64,000 bases of DNA from Pyrocephalus nanus (taxonomy: Eukaryota > Chordata > Aves > Passeriformes > Tyrannidae): the NCBI GenBank assembly GCA_038380795.1, contig CM076263.1, positions 1,503,001 through 1,567,000 on the forward strand, given 5' to 3'. A program made the translations under genes and the position numbers. The notes under the pieces are model-generated. The model saw only the letters and a program-made list of their open reading frames with translations. It was not told where the DNA came from and made no database searches. Shown here in pieces: positions 9,050 through 19,850 of this stretch. Position 1 is the first letter of the stretch. Every line of letters begins with the position of its first letter.

Positions 9050-12000
9050 AGAAAACAAACCAAAAAAATCCCCAAACCAACAAAAAAACCCCACACACTT
9101 TTTCTTCCCAAATGCCTAATAAAACTGCTGGAGCTCGGAAAGAAAAAGTACGGGTGACATGGTTTCATCATCTTAAAAGTGTTCATGTGATGGGGAGAAA
9201 AGCCACACCAGAAATTTCCTGTCACTTGCAAGTGATGGGACATGTGAGTCCTCCTGCCACAGCTTGGAAGAACCAAGTGTGGGGCCTTTCTGTTACACTT
9301 GGGTGTTTCCATGGTGTGAATCTGCCATACCCACTGTCCTCTGGACCTCGTTGGTTTCAGCAGCTGTTAATGTTTTGGGTCTCCCATCCTCCAGGATTTC
9401 TGTATGGATAAAGCATAAAGCAGCATCCCTGCCTGGAGTAGGATGATGCCCTGAGCCCACAGATGGCATGTGCACCCCCCAGTGTAGAGGCATCCTGACT
9501 GTGGTCTTTTATTGAGCAATTTTGGGCAGGATTTGGTGTTCCTGAGAGTAAAGGCAAGTGGTGGGGAACCTCACAGCCTGCTGTGCTGATTGGTGTGTTG
9601 GGAAGCAGCGGGGATGATGCTTTTGTGAAGGACAAGGGTTGCGTTGGCAAAGTCAGGGCAGCCCCTCAGGAAATTTCAGGAAGGTGGAAAAAATACGGAA
9701 AGAAAAGAGTTTTCCAGTGGGAGTGGAATACGGTGTAATATGGTTGTGCTGGGGCATCACTGGTGTTACCCCAAAGACTTCGGGGTATCAAGTTACTGCC
9801 TTGATTTCCCCCCTCTGTGAGGAACTGTTGCGGGTGGTTGTTCTCCGTCGACCCGACTATGAGCTGATCAATACAACTAATTCCCTAAATTCCTGAGGGC
9901 AGACTCACTTTATTTTCAGTTATTTCTATACTATTATTTTTGCACAATGAGCTTGCACAATGCTCCAGGGAGAGGGGGGTGAGTCTTAGGGGGGAACCAT
10001 GGAAAATCCTAATAAACCCAGTGATAGCAGCAAACGGAGGGGGTGCTTAATAACAAAATAATAGCGCGGATGTTTATAGCATTAAACATTATCATTGTTT
10101 GCTGGAATATGGGAACGCTCCCAGTTTGCTGGGAGTTTTCCAGGCATTTAGAAAGGGACGTGTTTGCTCCGAGGAGCTCGTAAAAACGATGCTTTTAACT
10201 CAAAACAGGGATCCCAAAGCATTTGCAGCCGTTTGTGGGCTGTCGCACACGAGGGTGTCTTGAGGATGATGTGGCTGTGAATTTCCTGGGATCTGGGTTT
10301 TTGTGTGAGTTTGAAGAAAGCAGAGATGGGAGTTGGATGGTGGGTCCCTGCCATGACCCCAGGTTGCACGGGGTGAGCTGCGTTTTTGGGCAAAATCCTT
10401 CTATTTGCTTTGTTTGCACAGATCATTGCCACCAAAAAAAGCCTTTTAGGGGAAAAAAAAGGAAAGTCTGTCACTGTAGGAAGCATCTCTGAGTCATTTT
10501 TTCCTTCTCTCCTGCCACCTCCTCTCCTGCCTGGGTGATGCCACTGGCTTTTCCCACCCCTTTTCCTGGCGGATGCCAGAACTGGGGAGGTGGGTGGGAG
10601 TGAGGAGGCTCTGATGGGGTCCCGACAACTGTGAAAAGCAGCTTTGGTGGCGGCTGGCAAGGAGGCCTGAGCCTGTTTATCCGAGCTCAACCCTTATATT
10701 CTCATGGCTTTTTGACTAGACATCCAGTCAACAGCCGAAGCCCGCAAACGGAAGAGGCTCTGGCATATTTATACTGTGTGCTGGCATCAGCTCCTTAAAA
10801 AAAAAAAAAAAAAAAATCCCGGATTACCTAAGATTTGTCCTTGAGGTCTGGTCACCCCATGTCATTGAAAAACCTAGTGGGATTCATTCATGAACTTCCA
10901 GCCCTCCATAAAGGTCTGTTCATTCATCGCCAAGGCAGTTTTCTAGTTGGTTTTTTTTTTCACTTTTTTCCTCCTTTTTTTTTTTTTTTTTCTTAAATAC
11001 TCTGGCAATTAACTAACTCTTTGTAAGTGGCAACAGGCTGGTTGTTAAGTGGTCTTCACTAATGCAAGCATAAATGCCAAGCGCAAAAGTCCTTTTTTCA
11101 ACCCCTGCTCCCTCCTGAAAGGGATGCTTTTATGTTCAAGTAGATAAAAACCTGTAGGAATTTCAGCAGGGATTTAATGGCTGTTGCTCCAGAATTCCCT
11201 CAGCTGCTGTAAAACAAAACCCAGGAGGCTCTGAACATCACTGGCAGGCAGTCAGTGGGGAGGAGGGTGGTGGGTGGCCGATGGAGATCCTCCGAATCCA
11301 GGACCATCCTCTTCATGGATTTAGAAGCATCCTTCCCCTGGATCCAGCATCATCCTCCCGAAATTCCTCTGTCTCCCAGGCATCCTGCACCCCAGTTCCT
11401 CCACCTCCCAGGCAGGTGGTGGACACTCCACCTTTGGGGGTATTTCCTGCCCCTCTGGGTGCACCCCTGGGTGGGGGGCACACTGTTTGGGTTAATGGGG
11501 AGGAAACCCAATCTGCCCACCCTGTCCCCCCTCCTCTGTCCCCAGTTCCAGCAGGATATAAAGTTACCCGCAACAAAGCCTTGTGAGGCACCAAAAAAGG
11601 GAGGTGGGAGGACAAACTGGGGTGCACCTTGACAGATGCTGCTCCAGGGGCCACCCCACCACGACCGGAACCCCCACCCTGGTTTAACCTGGGAGCGAGG
11701 GTCCCTATTTTGGGGCACACACAGCCAGGCCCATTTTTAGTAGCTGCCTCCAGCGACTGGAGAAATATTTTCCTCGCTGGCATAGAAATGAGGAAATTAA
11801 AAGTGTGTGGTTGGGCTTTTTTTTTTTTTTTTTTCTTTTTTTTTCTTCTCTCTTTCTTTCTCTCTTAAAAGCACAGTGCAGGGCTTCAAACACAGCTCCG
11901 AGACGGGAGAAAAACGCCTGTGCTGAGGAAACGGGTTATTAATAGCAAAAAATAGAGAAAACAGGGAAGCCAGCGTGTTGCTATGGGGAGGGGGGGAGTT

Positions 12001-12133
12001 GAGGAGCTGCAGGGAGAGAGCTTTGGGTTGCTGGTTCACCCACCATCCCCTCTCCCATGGTGCAGGGAATTATTTTGGTAGTGCTCGCTAACTTGCATTC
12101 CCAGCTAGGGTTTTTTTTTATTTTGGTTTGTGG

Positions 12134-12166
<33 letters not shown>

Positions 12167-12175
12167 TTTTTTTTT
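12134..12175 (+). repeat. Poly(T) tract
   Basis: Two T runs (about 27 and 13 bases) separated by AC. Confidence 0.95.
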
Positions 12176-13105
12176 AAATACAATTATAGAGATGAATAGT
12201 TCCCAGGTCTTAACATGCCTACTGAGGCTGGAAGGAATTACCCGCTGAGCAGCGCCAGCCTGCTAGGGATCCTCCATAAGGAAAAGGGGCTTTCTCACAT
12301 TTTTTCCCTCCTCCTCCCTTGCTCTTTCTTCCTACATCATATCCTTGCTGCACGCACGGGGTAGCTATGGGGAAGGAAGTTGAAAGAAGGGCTAAGGGAA
12401 TTTAATTCTGGTTTGGTTTTTTTTTTTTTAAGTCGTTTTTGTTAATAAGTGTGAGATTTTTGGTTCCATCTATCTCTTGGTGCTTCCCATGAGTTAGGGC
12501 TTCATCTGACGTGTCCATCCTCTCCATCACCCAGGCTCTACATATGGGCAGGAAAAAGCCCCCTGAACTGGGGGCAAGTTCCCATCCCCTCTGGTCCCAT
12601 GGAGTGAACTTCAGTGTGGTTTTCTTAGCAGCACCTCGTGTTTTTTCTGTGTCTGTGCACAGTAGATCATTATTTATTATTTGGTGGGTGAAAATAAGGG
12701 GGCTTAGTGTATTTGGTCTTGGGTGCTGCTGGCTGGAGCATCTCCCCTCCTTTTGGCACTGAAGGTGGTCGTGGTGTTGGTGTGGGTGAGGGTGACTGTG
12801 CCTCAGGGGCTGCTGGTGTGTCTGAAGCCGCCTTTAAAGGTGGACCTGGTGATTTAGGAGCCATAAACCCACTAAAACTAGGCACTGGAACAGCACAGGA
12901 GTTCCCCAAACCTGGAAATGTTCTTGGTGACGTGACTTTTGGAAACAGAGGGTATGCTGTGGATGTTGGTGTGCGCGCGGAGAGCATCGTGAAGACATGG
13001 GCAGGGCAAGGTCCTGCTGTTTCTGCATCACTTCTGGTTCGTATTAACTCCACTGGTGTGCTAAATTTCTCCTTTTTTTCTTCCCTTTTCTCTGTTGTTC
13101 CGTAG

Positions 13106-13644
13106 ATTCTCAAGTTCTTCAGGAGCCAGGGGATAGGTCACACTGGTGTGTGGTGGCATACTGGGAAGAGAAGACACGCGTGGGTCGGCTGTACTCTGTC
13201 CAAGAGCCCTCCCTGGATATCTTCTATGATCTACCTCAGGGGAATGGTTTCTGCCTCGGACAGCTCAACTCAGACAACAAAAGCCAACTGGTGCAGAAGG
13301 TCCGCAGCAAGATCGGCTACGGCATCCAGCTCACCAAGGAAGTGGACGGCGTGTGGGTGTACAACCGCAGCAGTTACCCCATCTTCATCAAGTCGGCCAC
13401 ACTGGACAACCCCGACTCCAGGACGTTGCTGGTTCACAAAGTGTTCCCGGGCTTTTCCATCAAGGCTTTTGACTACGAGAAGGCGTACAGCTTGCAGAGA
13501 CCCAACGACCACGAGTTCATGCAGCAGCCGTGGACCGGATTTACCGTTCAGATCAGCTTTGTGAAAGGCTGGGGCCAGTGCTACACGAGACAGTTCATCA
13601 GCAGTTGCCCGTGCTGGTTGGAGGTTATTTTTAATAACCGATGA
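13106..13644 (+). CDS. SMAD7: SMAD7 terminal coding exon (MH2 domain)
   Basis: This is the last exon of SMAD7, the inhibitory SMAD that binds activated type I TGF-beta/BMP receptors through its MH2 domain, blocks R-SMAD phosphorylation and recruits SMURF ubiquitin ligases. The exon starts after the acceptor AG at 13104-13105 in phase 1: the first Asp codon is split, its G coming from the previous exon. It gives 179 residues ending ...LEVIFNNR and a TGA at 13642-13644. MH2 begins at the GDRSHWCVV motif (exon residues 9-17). The four basic residues known from human SMAD7 to contact receptors (K312, K316, K401, R409) fall at exon residues 65, 69, 154 and 162, all intact. As expected for an I-SMAD there is no C-terminal SSXS phosphorylation motif. 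The PY motif for SMURF binding lies in an upstream exon outside the window. Assignment to SMAD7 rather than SMAD6 rests on near identity to the SMAD7 MH2 as I remember it. Confidence 0.98.
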
Positions 13645-13681
13645 CTCGAGACAGTGTGGACTCATGACATTTATACTACTT

Positions 13682-13689
13682 TGCTGCTA
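13682..13689 (+). promoter_or_regulatory. miR-15/16/195/424/497 seed match (8mer)
   Basis: TGCTGCTA lies 38 bases after the SMAD7 stop and pairs with miR-15-family positions 2-8 plus the A opposite position 1. Targeting of SMAD7 by miR-195 and miR-424/497 has been reported in mammals; use here is inferred from the match. Confidence 0.5.
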
Positions 13690-14584
13690 CTATTTCCTTC
13701 TGAGTGCTTGCTTTTCATGCAAACTTTTTTTGGTTTTTGTTTTTGTTTTTGTTTGTTACCCCTCTCTCTCTCTTCGTTTTGAGAAATAGCTTATGGAAAG
13801 ATATTTTTTTTTTTTTTTCTCTCGCCTTGGGGGTATTTTGATAAATATATCTATTTTTTAGAAGTGTGAATGACCAATGACTCAGAAGGGTGAGAGAAGG
13901 GTGCAAGGGGGATATCTAGAATCATATATGATAATTATTTCACACATCTGAAGGGGATCGACGGATTTGAAAGCCACTTGCTCTATGTTACAGCTCCTTC
14001 TCTTGGACAAATCAACAAGATACCTGTATTTTTTAACGCACCACCTTCCCAACCCTGGTGACGGTGACACCGAGACCCCTTCCCCAGCGGTGCTAACCCT
14101 GCGTTGCCGCCGGAGGATGGTGCAAAACTTTCCCAACCGGGTCTTTTGACCGACCCTTTTGAATTTTTATTGTAGTTTTCTCGTTGCTGGGTTCGTGTCT
14201 TGTCACTGTGTTCATCCTTCCACTGCTTTTCCCGTGTGTTTTTACGGCCATGGATTTGACGCAAGGGGAGAAAGCAACAGCGGAGGAGTTTTGCCCATGG
14301 CCCGTGCTTGGCAATTTCAGCTGAGATGTGAAGTGACAGAAGCCTAAGCCTAAAAAAAAAAAACAAAACCAACTGTAAAACAAAACAAAAGAAAAAAAAA
14401 CAAATGGGGAAAACAAAAGACAAAGTGTTCGCCGTAGTTGGTCTGTTGTAACCTGCTTAGATCAGGTTATCCAGGTACCATCTTATCTGGAAATGCAGTT
14501 GTGCTTTCATTTCTTCTTGAATTCATACACGAGTATGATACTTTTACACTGTTCTTAGCTCAATGAGCATGTTTAGACCTTAAC

Positions 14585-14592
14585 ATAAGCTA
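14585..14592 (+). promoter_or_regulatory. miR-21 seed match (8mer)
   Basis: ATAAGCTA is a full 8mer site for miR-21. SMAD7 is an established miR-21 target in mammals, in fibrosis models. The match lies in the SMAD7 3'UTR in the sense orientation. Confidence 0.55.
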
Positions 14593-14764
14593 TTTTTCTA
14601 AATATAAAGGTTTAATTGAACAAGAGAGCATTCTCATTGGATCTTTAGCATTGTAGTGCTTTCGAAATACACACACACACACAAAAAAAAGGACTCGTTA
14701 AAAAACCCTGAGATTTATTAAAGAAAAAAGTGTATTTTATGTTATATATAAATATATTATTACT

Positions 14765-14772
14765 TGTAAATA
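14765..14772 (+). promoter_or_regulatory. Pumilio recognition element
   Basis: TGTAAATA fits the consensus UGUANAUA for PUM proteins. It lies in the stretch of 3'UTR that resembles the human mRNA. Confidence 0.45.
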
Positions 14773-14806
14773 TAAAGACTTTTATAAGCATCATTATTTA
14801 TGTATT

Positions 14807-14813
14807 GTGCAAT
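14807..14813 (+). promoter_or_regulatory. miR-25/32/92/363 seed match (7mer-m8)
   Basis: GTGCAAT pairs with positions 2-8 of this family, within the conserved-looking 3' end of the UTR. miR-25 and miR-32 regulation of SMAD7 is reported in mammals. Confidence 0.5.
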
Positions 14814-14842
14814 GTGTATAAACGAGAAAAAATAAGAAAGAT

Positions 14843-14849
14843 GCACTTT
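14843..14849 (+). promoter_or_regulatory. miR-17/20/106 seed match
   Basis: GCACTTT followed by G pairs with positions 1-8 of miR-17-family RNAs, 30 bases from the miR-25-type site. Confidence 0.45.
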
Positions 14850-14952
14850 GCTTTAATATAAATGCAAATAACAAATGCCAAATTAAAAAAAAAAAGCAAA
14901 AAAAAAAAGAACACGAGATTGGTGTTTTTTTCTATGGGTGTTATCATCCAGC

Positions 14953-14959
14953 TGAATGT
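14953..14959 (+). promoter_or_regulatory. miR-181 seed match (7mer-m8)
   Basis: TGAATGT in the last 70 bases of the SMAD7 3'UTR pairs with miR-181 positions 2-8. Confidence 0.4.
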
Positions 14960-15003
14960 TGTTTTTTTTTTTTTTTTCTAAAGGAGTTTATGTTCTGTTA
15001 AAA

Positions 15004-15009
15004 AATAAA
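15004..15009 (+). terminator. SMAD7: Poly(A) signal of SMAD7
   Basis: AATAAA lies 10-20 bases before the inferred cleavage zone. An ATTAAA variant at 14882-14887 could serve a slightly shorter transcript. Confidence 0.65.
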
Positions 15010-16439
15010 AATGTACACTTGATCCCAGGCTGTGCCAAGTGGCTTTTTTAGTGGTGGAGGGGGGAGGCAGGCAGGAGAGATGCTGCTCTAAGTGGGCACT
15101 ATGTGGGGTCAGCGGTGGGAGTGCCCATCCCAGCCCTGTGTGGGATTTCTCCCAGGTGGGTGGCACCTGGGTGGGATCATCCTGAGCTTTGGGCTCCGTT
15201 GGGGTGATTTGGTGCACGTGGCTTTGGGCTTCCCAGCTTGAGTGCACCCCCTCAGCCCAAGACTGGAGGGGCTGTCTGCCTAAAATCTGCGGGGTTATTG
15301 TTCCTGTTTTTCATAACTACAGCCTGAAAGAACCCCAGTGCTAAAGACACAGCTCCCTGTCCCTGAAATATCTGGGGAGGCTGAGCTGCTTCTCTGGGCT
15401 GGGACACAGGTATCTGTCACCAGGTGAGGAGGAAAATTTGAGAAGAGGAGGAAGCCTTGGTGGGTCTTCCTCAATTATTTCCTGCCCCTTTTACCTCCCA
15501 CTCCTCTGGAAGTAGAGGTTTTTATTCCTTTTGCCCCCTTCAGTCTTCCCTTAGGCATTCACTGCCCCACATCCCCCTAGCACATACGCCCTGCCCGGGA
15601 GAAGGTCCCTACAGCTGGTTCCTGCCTTTTGTCTGGAGGATCCTTGAGTGGAACTGCCAGAGTCCTGGAGCCTGGAGGATGTGGAGAAGTCAAAGGTTTG
15701 TATTCTACCCTACCAAAATGACTGGATCCCAGGAGCTTGACTTTAGCCTCTGCTGTCCTTCAGGTGGTGAGGGGATGTAGCATCATTAGTGAGCATCATC
15801 TCAGTGCTGTGCCTTCTGTTCAGTGGAGAGGTGCCCATCCCAGAGGGATTTACTGAGATACAGCATTTGGTTGTCTCTGAACAGACTGTGCCTTCAGCTG
15901 GATTCATATTGCTTAACCCCTGAACCAGCTTCAGAATGGCTTTTGATTGTATGCAAGGTCTGTATGGGAGTTTCCAAGGCTCTGGCCTTGTCCTTCAGGT
16001 GGGAATCGACATGGAAAAAGCTGAGGGCATGATGGATGCAGCCATTCTGCCTGGCTTGATGTGCACTAAGAGGCACCTGGTAGAACAAGTCTTGAAACAA
16101 CGCCATCTTCACTACAGTTTGGCTTCGGCCAGCAAACCTGAAATATCCAATAATCACTTGGCACCTGTGTGGTCCAGCAGCCAAGCTGGCAGTGATGACG
16201 TGTCAGGAACTCAGGGAACGCTATCAGAGGTTGTGCAGGTGAAGGATGAAGCAGACAACTTCATTTCAAAGCCAACTGTTGACTCCTCATGTGTGAGTTT
16301 TTGTAGCACTGATCTGTGTGAGCAGGTCTGCGTGGGCAGTAGTGACCTGGGGTTAGATCATTCCAAATCTAGGAGCCACCACGTCAGTGACCACTCTGGG
16401 GTTATAGTCAGCTGTCTGAGAAGCATAGAAATCTGAAAA

Positions 16440-16594
16440 ATCCCAGAATGGTTTGGGGTGGAAGGGACTTTTAAGGTAGTCTCATTCCACTTCTCTGCCG
16501 TAGTCAGGGACACCTTCCACTAGAACAGGTGGCTCCAAGCGCCATCCAACTTGTCCTTGGACACTTCCAGGGATGGGACTTCCACAGCTGGATG
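16440..16594 (-). mobile_element. CR1 LINE 3' fragment
   Basis: Reverse orientation. CAGAATGGTTTGGGGTGGAA at the tail side is followed by the CACCTTCCACTAGAACAGGT and ACACTTCCAGGGATGGGA blocks of the CR1 3' end. It is diverged and truncated. Confidence 0.88.
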
Positions 16595-17089
16595 TCTTTT
16601 ACCCTAGATTAACCAAAAGATGGGGAATATTTGGTTCACTTTTACTTTTCCCACCTTCAAACTGTGCTTCTAAAAACTGATCGTGGGCCTTAAGCCAGAA
16701 GAGATGAGGTGATAGTTTTGTCCCTGATGGGTGGCACCAAAGTAGCCATGTGGACACACCAGAGAATTCTGCACTGCAGAGATGTTTTGCAGATGTTTTC
16801 ACCTTGTTCCATGAGGTATGTACCGTATCCTGGTGGTTAAAGCCCTGAAGTCAGGTTGTAGTGTAGATGGCTTTGTCCCTTGAACTGAGATCTGGTTGTT
16901 GTCCTCACTCATCAACCCATGAGATGTGACCAAACAATTTAACCTTCCTAACAAAGTTGCTCATCCTGAAAGCTGAAAGCAGAGGATAAAAATACTGTAC
17001 CCCTAAAGGAACTCTTCACAGCAGCTTTCCAAAATATATAGGGTCACAATAATGCTCAGAGGCTGAAGCAGCTCTGTCATGGAGGCAGA

Positions 17090-17452
17090 GATGACATGAC
17101 TGGGAGAGCCAGGAGCGCTCAGCCTGGGGAAGGCTCCAGGGAGACATTAAAACCCCTTCCACTGCCTAAAAAGGGGCTCCAGAAGAGCTGAAGAGGGACT
17201 TTGGACAAGGGCGTGGAGGGACAGGACGAGGGGGAATGGCTTCAAAGTATAAGAAAGAAATCCCTGGCTGTGAGGGTGGGCAGGCCCTGGCTCAGGTTGC
17301 CCAGAGAAGCTGTGGCTGCCCCTGGATCCCTGGAAGTGTCCAAGGCCAGGCTGGATGGGGCTTGGAGCAACCTGGGGTGATGGAAGGTGTTCCTGCCCGT
17401 GGCAAGGGGGTGGAATGAGATGATCTTTGAACTGTTCTATTGTTCTGCGACA
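17090..17452 (+). mobile_element. CR1 LINE, 5'-truncated
   Basis: Sense orientation: GGAAGGCTCCAGGGAGAC, CAGGTTGCCCAGAGAAGC, CAAGGCCAGGCTGGATGGGG and a degraded tail (TTCTATTGTTCTGCGA). It is about 360 bases with internal indels. Confidence 0.9.
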
Positions 17453-19782
17453 GTGCAAAGAGGAAAAATGATACAGCCAAGCCCAGAGTTTGGCTGTGGA
17501 GGTGCCCCCATGATGGTTGCAGTGCTTGTGGGCTGTCTTTGCAGGGTGCAGTGAGGGTCTGGGACATCCTCCACGCCCCTTGTGTGACTACCCCTGGCCG
17601 TGGCTATGACACGTTGAACTGTCTGGACCTTCAGCTGGACATGCCTTTCCAGGTCAAATGTTAAATCATCTGGAGAATGACCTGAAAAGCCTCATGGATC
17701 ACTTTATTTTACGGGATCTTTGCTTGCATTCATCTGTCAAAATAAACGGCAAGGCAGTGCTGCTCGCAGTAAGAAAGCTGAGAAATAATCAGCAAAACTA
17801 TGGCTTTTCAGTGCTATGACAGCTTTAGCTGAAATGTTCCAGCCTTCACCTCCTGCTGAGCTAATTTTAGCCCTCATTCAATGCAACAAAAAAGAAAGAA
17901 AAGGAAAAAAAAAAGAAAAAGAAAAAAGAATGGGACAGAAGGATGCTGAGCACCAGCTCATATGTGTCCCCATTCACCCAGAGCTCGCTCAGCTCCAGAA
18001 CTGGTAGATTTGCGGTGAGTGGGAGGTAGTCTGAAGGTTAAAATAGAGACTGGAGGTTAAGCAAGGAAGAATTTCCCCTTGCCTGGGGTTTGCCAGCGCT
18101 GTAAATCCACCTTTAGGGCTCAGAAAAGCTGCGGCCACAGGAAGCAAAGTGCTGACCTGGAATAAACCTGGCCTGAGCAGAACCACAGCCCCGACCTGCC
18201 CTTGGGTGGAGGATCCACAGGCAAGAGCAGAGCCAGCTCCTTCCCAAATGAAAATGCTGATATCCAGCTGACAGGTCGCTCCTGGACAGCAAGATGATGT
18301 CCTTCTTGCTTCATGCCCTCAGCACCTAAATTCAGGCACTCCCCATCTCCATGAATATCTTCCAGCAGAACAATGGAGGCCCTGGCACCTCACCTATCCT
18401 CGTGCTCTGTACAGCTTAGCTGTGGATTCCACTCTTCCCTCCTTGGAAATCACCTTAGGGAAATCTCATCCACTTAAGAGGCTCAGACATCAGGTGGTTG
18501 AGACAGTCTGAAGTCCAGATTTTCCAGTGGATGGCAGGACATGTCTCCTTCCTCTCTTCCTCGGAAAAGGATTTCTCTGGAAATTTGGGATGTCTGACAT
18601 CAGTCTGTTCCAGTTAACTGTGCTCTTGCTTTGGACCACAGCTCCAGGATCATCAGTGCTAAATCTCCTAATGACATAGTGCAACAAAGTAAATTACAGC
18701 ACTGTTGGGCCTTTTTTTTTCCCCAATGTTGCCAAGCAGTAATTGAGGAGTGCAATAAAGAGGGGTCAAACGATGCAATTATTGTGCTAAATCATATGTA
18801 AAATATTGTCAAAATGTCAACTGATGACGTGGTGCAAGGGAAGGCGGTAAAATTCCACCCTTTTGAGATCATGGTTTTTCACATAGGAAAACCATTTGCA
18901 AGTGGTGCAGAGCCACAATCCCAGTCTCAGGTAATGCTCAACATCCGACTCACTCCCCAGACTCTCCAAGGTATCTGTGGGCTCTTGTCTTGCAGGTTAT
19001 CTTCCAGCCCTTGAGGTGAATGGGTCCTTCTGCCCATGTCCCTGGTCTGAAAGGCCTTCTGGAGGCAAAATGGTGAAAAATTGGCTTAGGAGGAGTTAAT
19101 AAAACCCACTCACAGATGGAAACAGCATTTCCTTCGGGAAAAATATTCACAGCAAGGAGTGATGGACGGAGCTTCTCCCATGCCATACAGTGTCATGGAC
19201 TCACATGGTGAGTCCTGGGCTTTTTTGGGACAGGCATTACAAAGGCCTTGTCCAAAGCAGCCTGTGAGCAGGCAGCAATGAGAAGTGACGTGCTGGGGGT
19301 GACAGCAAGGCCAGGATTGGACCTGAACACCCACAGTTGAACACCCAAAGCTGTTTGGAGAGGTCCATCCCCTGCAACCCCACTGTGTCATCAGGCTTTG
19401 ACAGGAGGAGTCCTTGCTCAGCCTTGCACAGAGGAGCCAGAGGAACATCCCCAGACTCTCCAGCAAGTCACTATACAAATTTTTGTGTGGCTTCAAGATG
19501 AAATGAAACAAAAAACGAAACACTTGAGAGGCTTGGGTGGTTCTTGTGGTTAACGGGGAAGTCACTGCTGTGTAATGTTTACCAGCCAAGGTCCCTGTCA
19601 TCAGCTTTGGTGGAAAAGCCCAGGATGTTTCCCCTTCGTCATGCTACTGGATCACCCTTATAAACTGCCAAATTGCTCCTGCTGATGAATCTGACCATCC
19701 TCTTGGGTTTTTTTAGGCAGTCTGGTTTCTGAAAGCCAAGAGGCTCTGATGTTCACACATCCATCTGGCTGTCAGCTGCACA

Positions 19783-19850
19783 CATGGTTGGACTTGATGA
19801 TCTCGGAGGTCTTTTCCAACCTTGACGATTTTATGATTCTGTGATTCTGA
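19783..19850 (+). mobile_element. CR1 LINE tail fragment
   Basis: Only the extreme 3' end is kept: GGTTGGACTTGATGATCTCG, GGTCTTTTCCAACCTTGACG and ATTTTATGATTCTGTGATTC. The wording is that of the TTGGACTTGATGATC-type CR1 subgroup. Confidence 0.88.

Larger units (their letters stand above)
1..13105 (+). other. SMAD7: Last intron of SMAD7 (3' part)
   Basis: No coding exon is recognisable here. I looked for the short exons that encode the PY-motif linker (PPPPYSRYP region) and the segment just before MH2, and found neither, so this stretch most likely lies wholly within the long intron before the terminal exon. In human SMAD7 that intron is also the large one. It ends in a good acceptor: a pyrimidine-rich run at 13070-13102 followed by the AG at 13104-13105. 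Long open frames in it (for example 1-633 and 12707-13105) come from low-complexity or stop-poor sequence. Contents beyond the listed repeats are AT-rich unique DNA, some of which looks like candidate regulatory sequence (3360-3700, 6480-6745, 8480-8720). Confidence 0.75.
13645..15023 (+). other. SMAD7: SMAD7 3'UTR
   Basis: AT-rich, stop-dense sequence follows the TGA. From about 14740 (TATATATAAATATATTATTA) to about 15019 (AAAATGTACACTTGA) it closely matches my memory of the end of the human SMAD7 mRNA, which places the 3' end at about 15020-15030. It contains an (AC)7 run at 14669-14682, A-rich stretches at 14352-14420 and several microRNA seed matches listed separately. The length is about 1.4 kb. 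Confidence 0.85.

Noticed and set aside
12707..13105. 132-codon Gly/Val-rich open frame directly before the SMAD7 exon
   Set aside because: It ends in the TAG of the splice acceptor itself and has no family resemblance. It is most simply stop-poor intron.
13148..13665. Open frames in other phases over the SMAD7 exon
   Set aside because: Shadows of the conserved MH2 frame, caused by its GC-rich codons.
15936..16436. 166-codon open frame on + between SMAD7 and the first downstream CR1
   Set aside because: No recognisable domain or splice context, it overlaps another open frame on the opposite strand, and it runs into a CR1 fragment. Coding use cannot be supported without conservation or RNA evidence.
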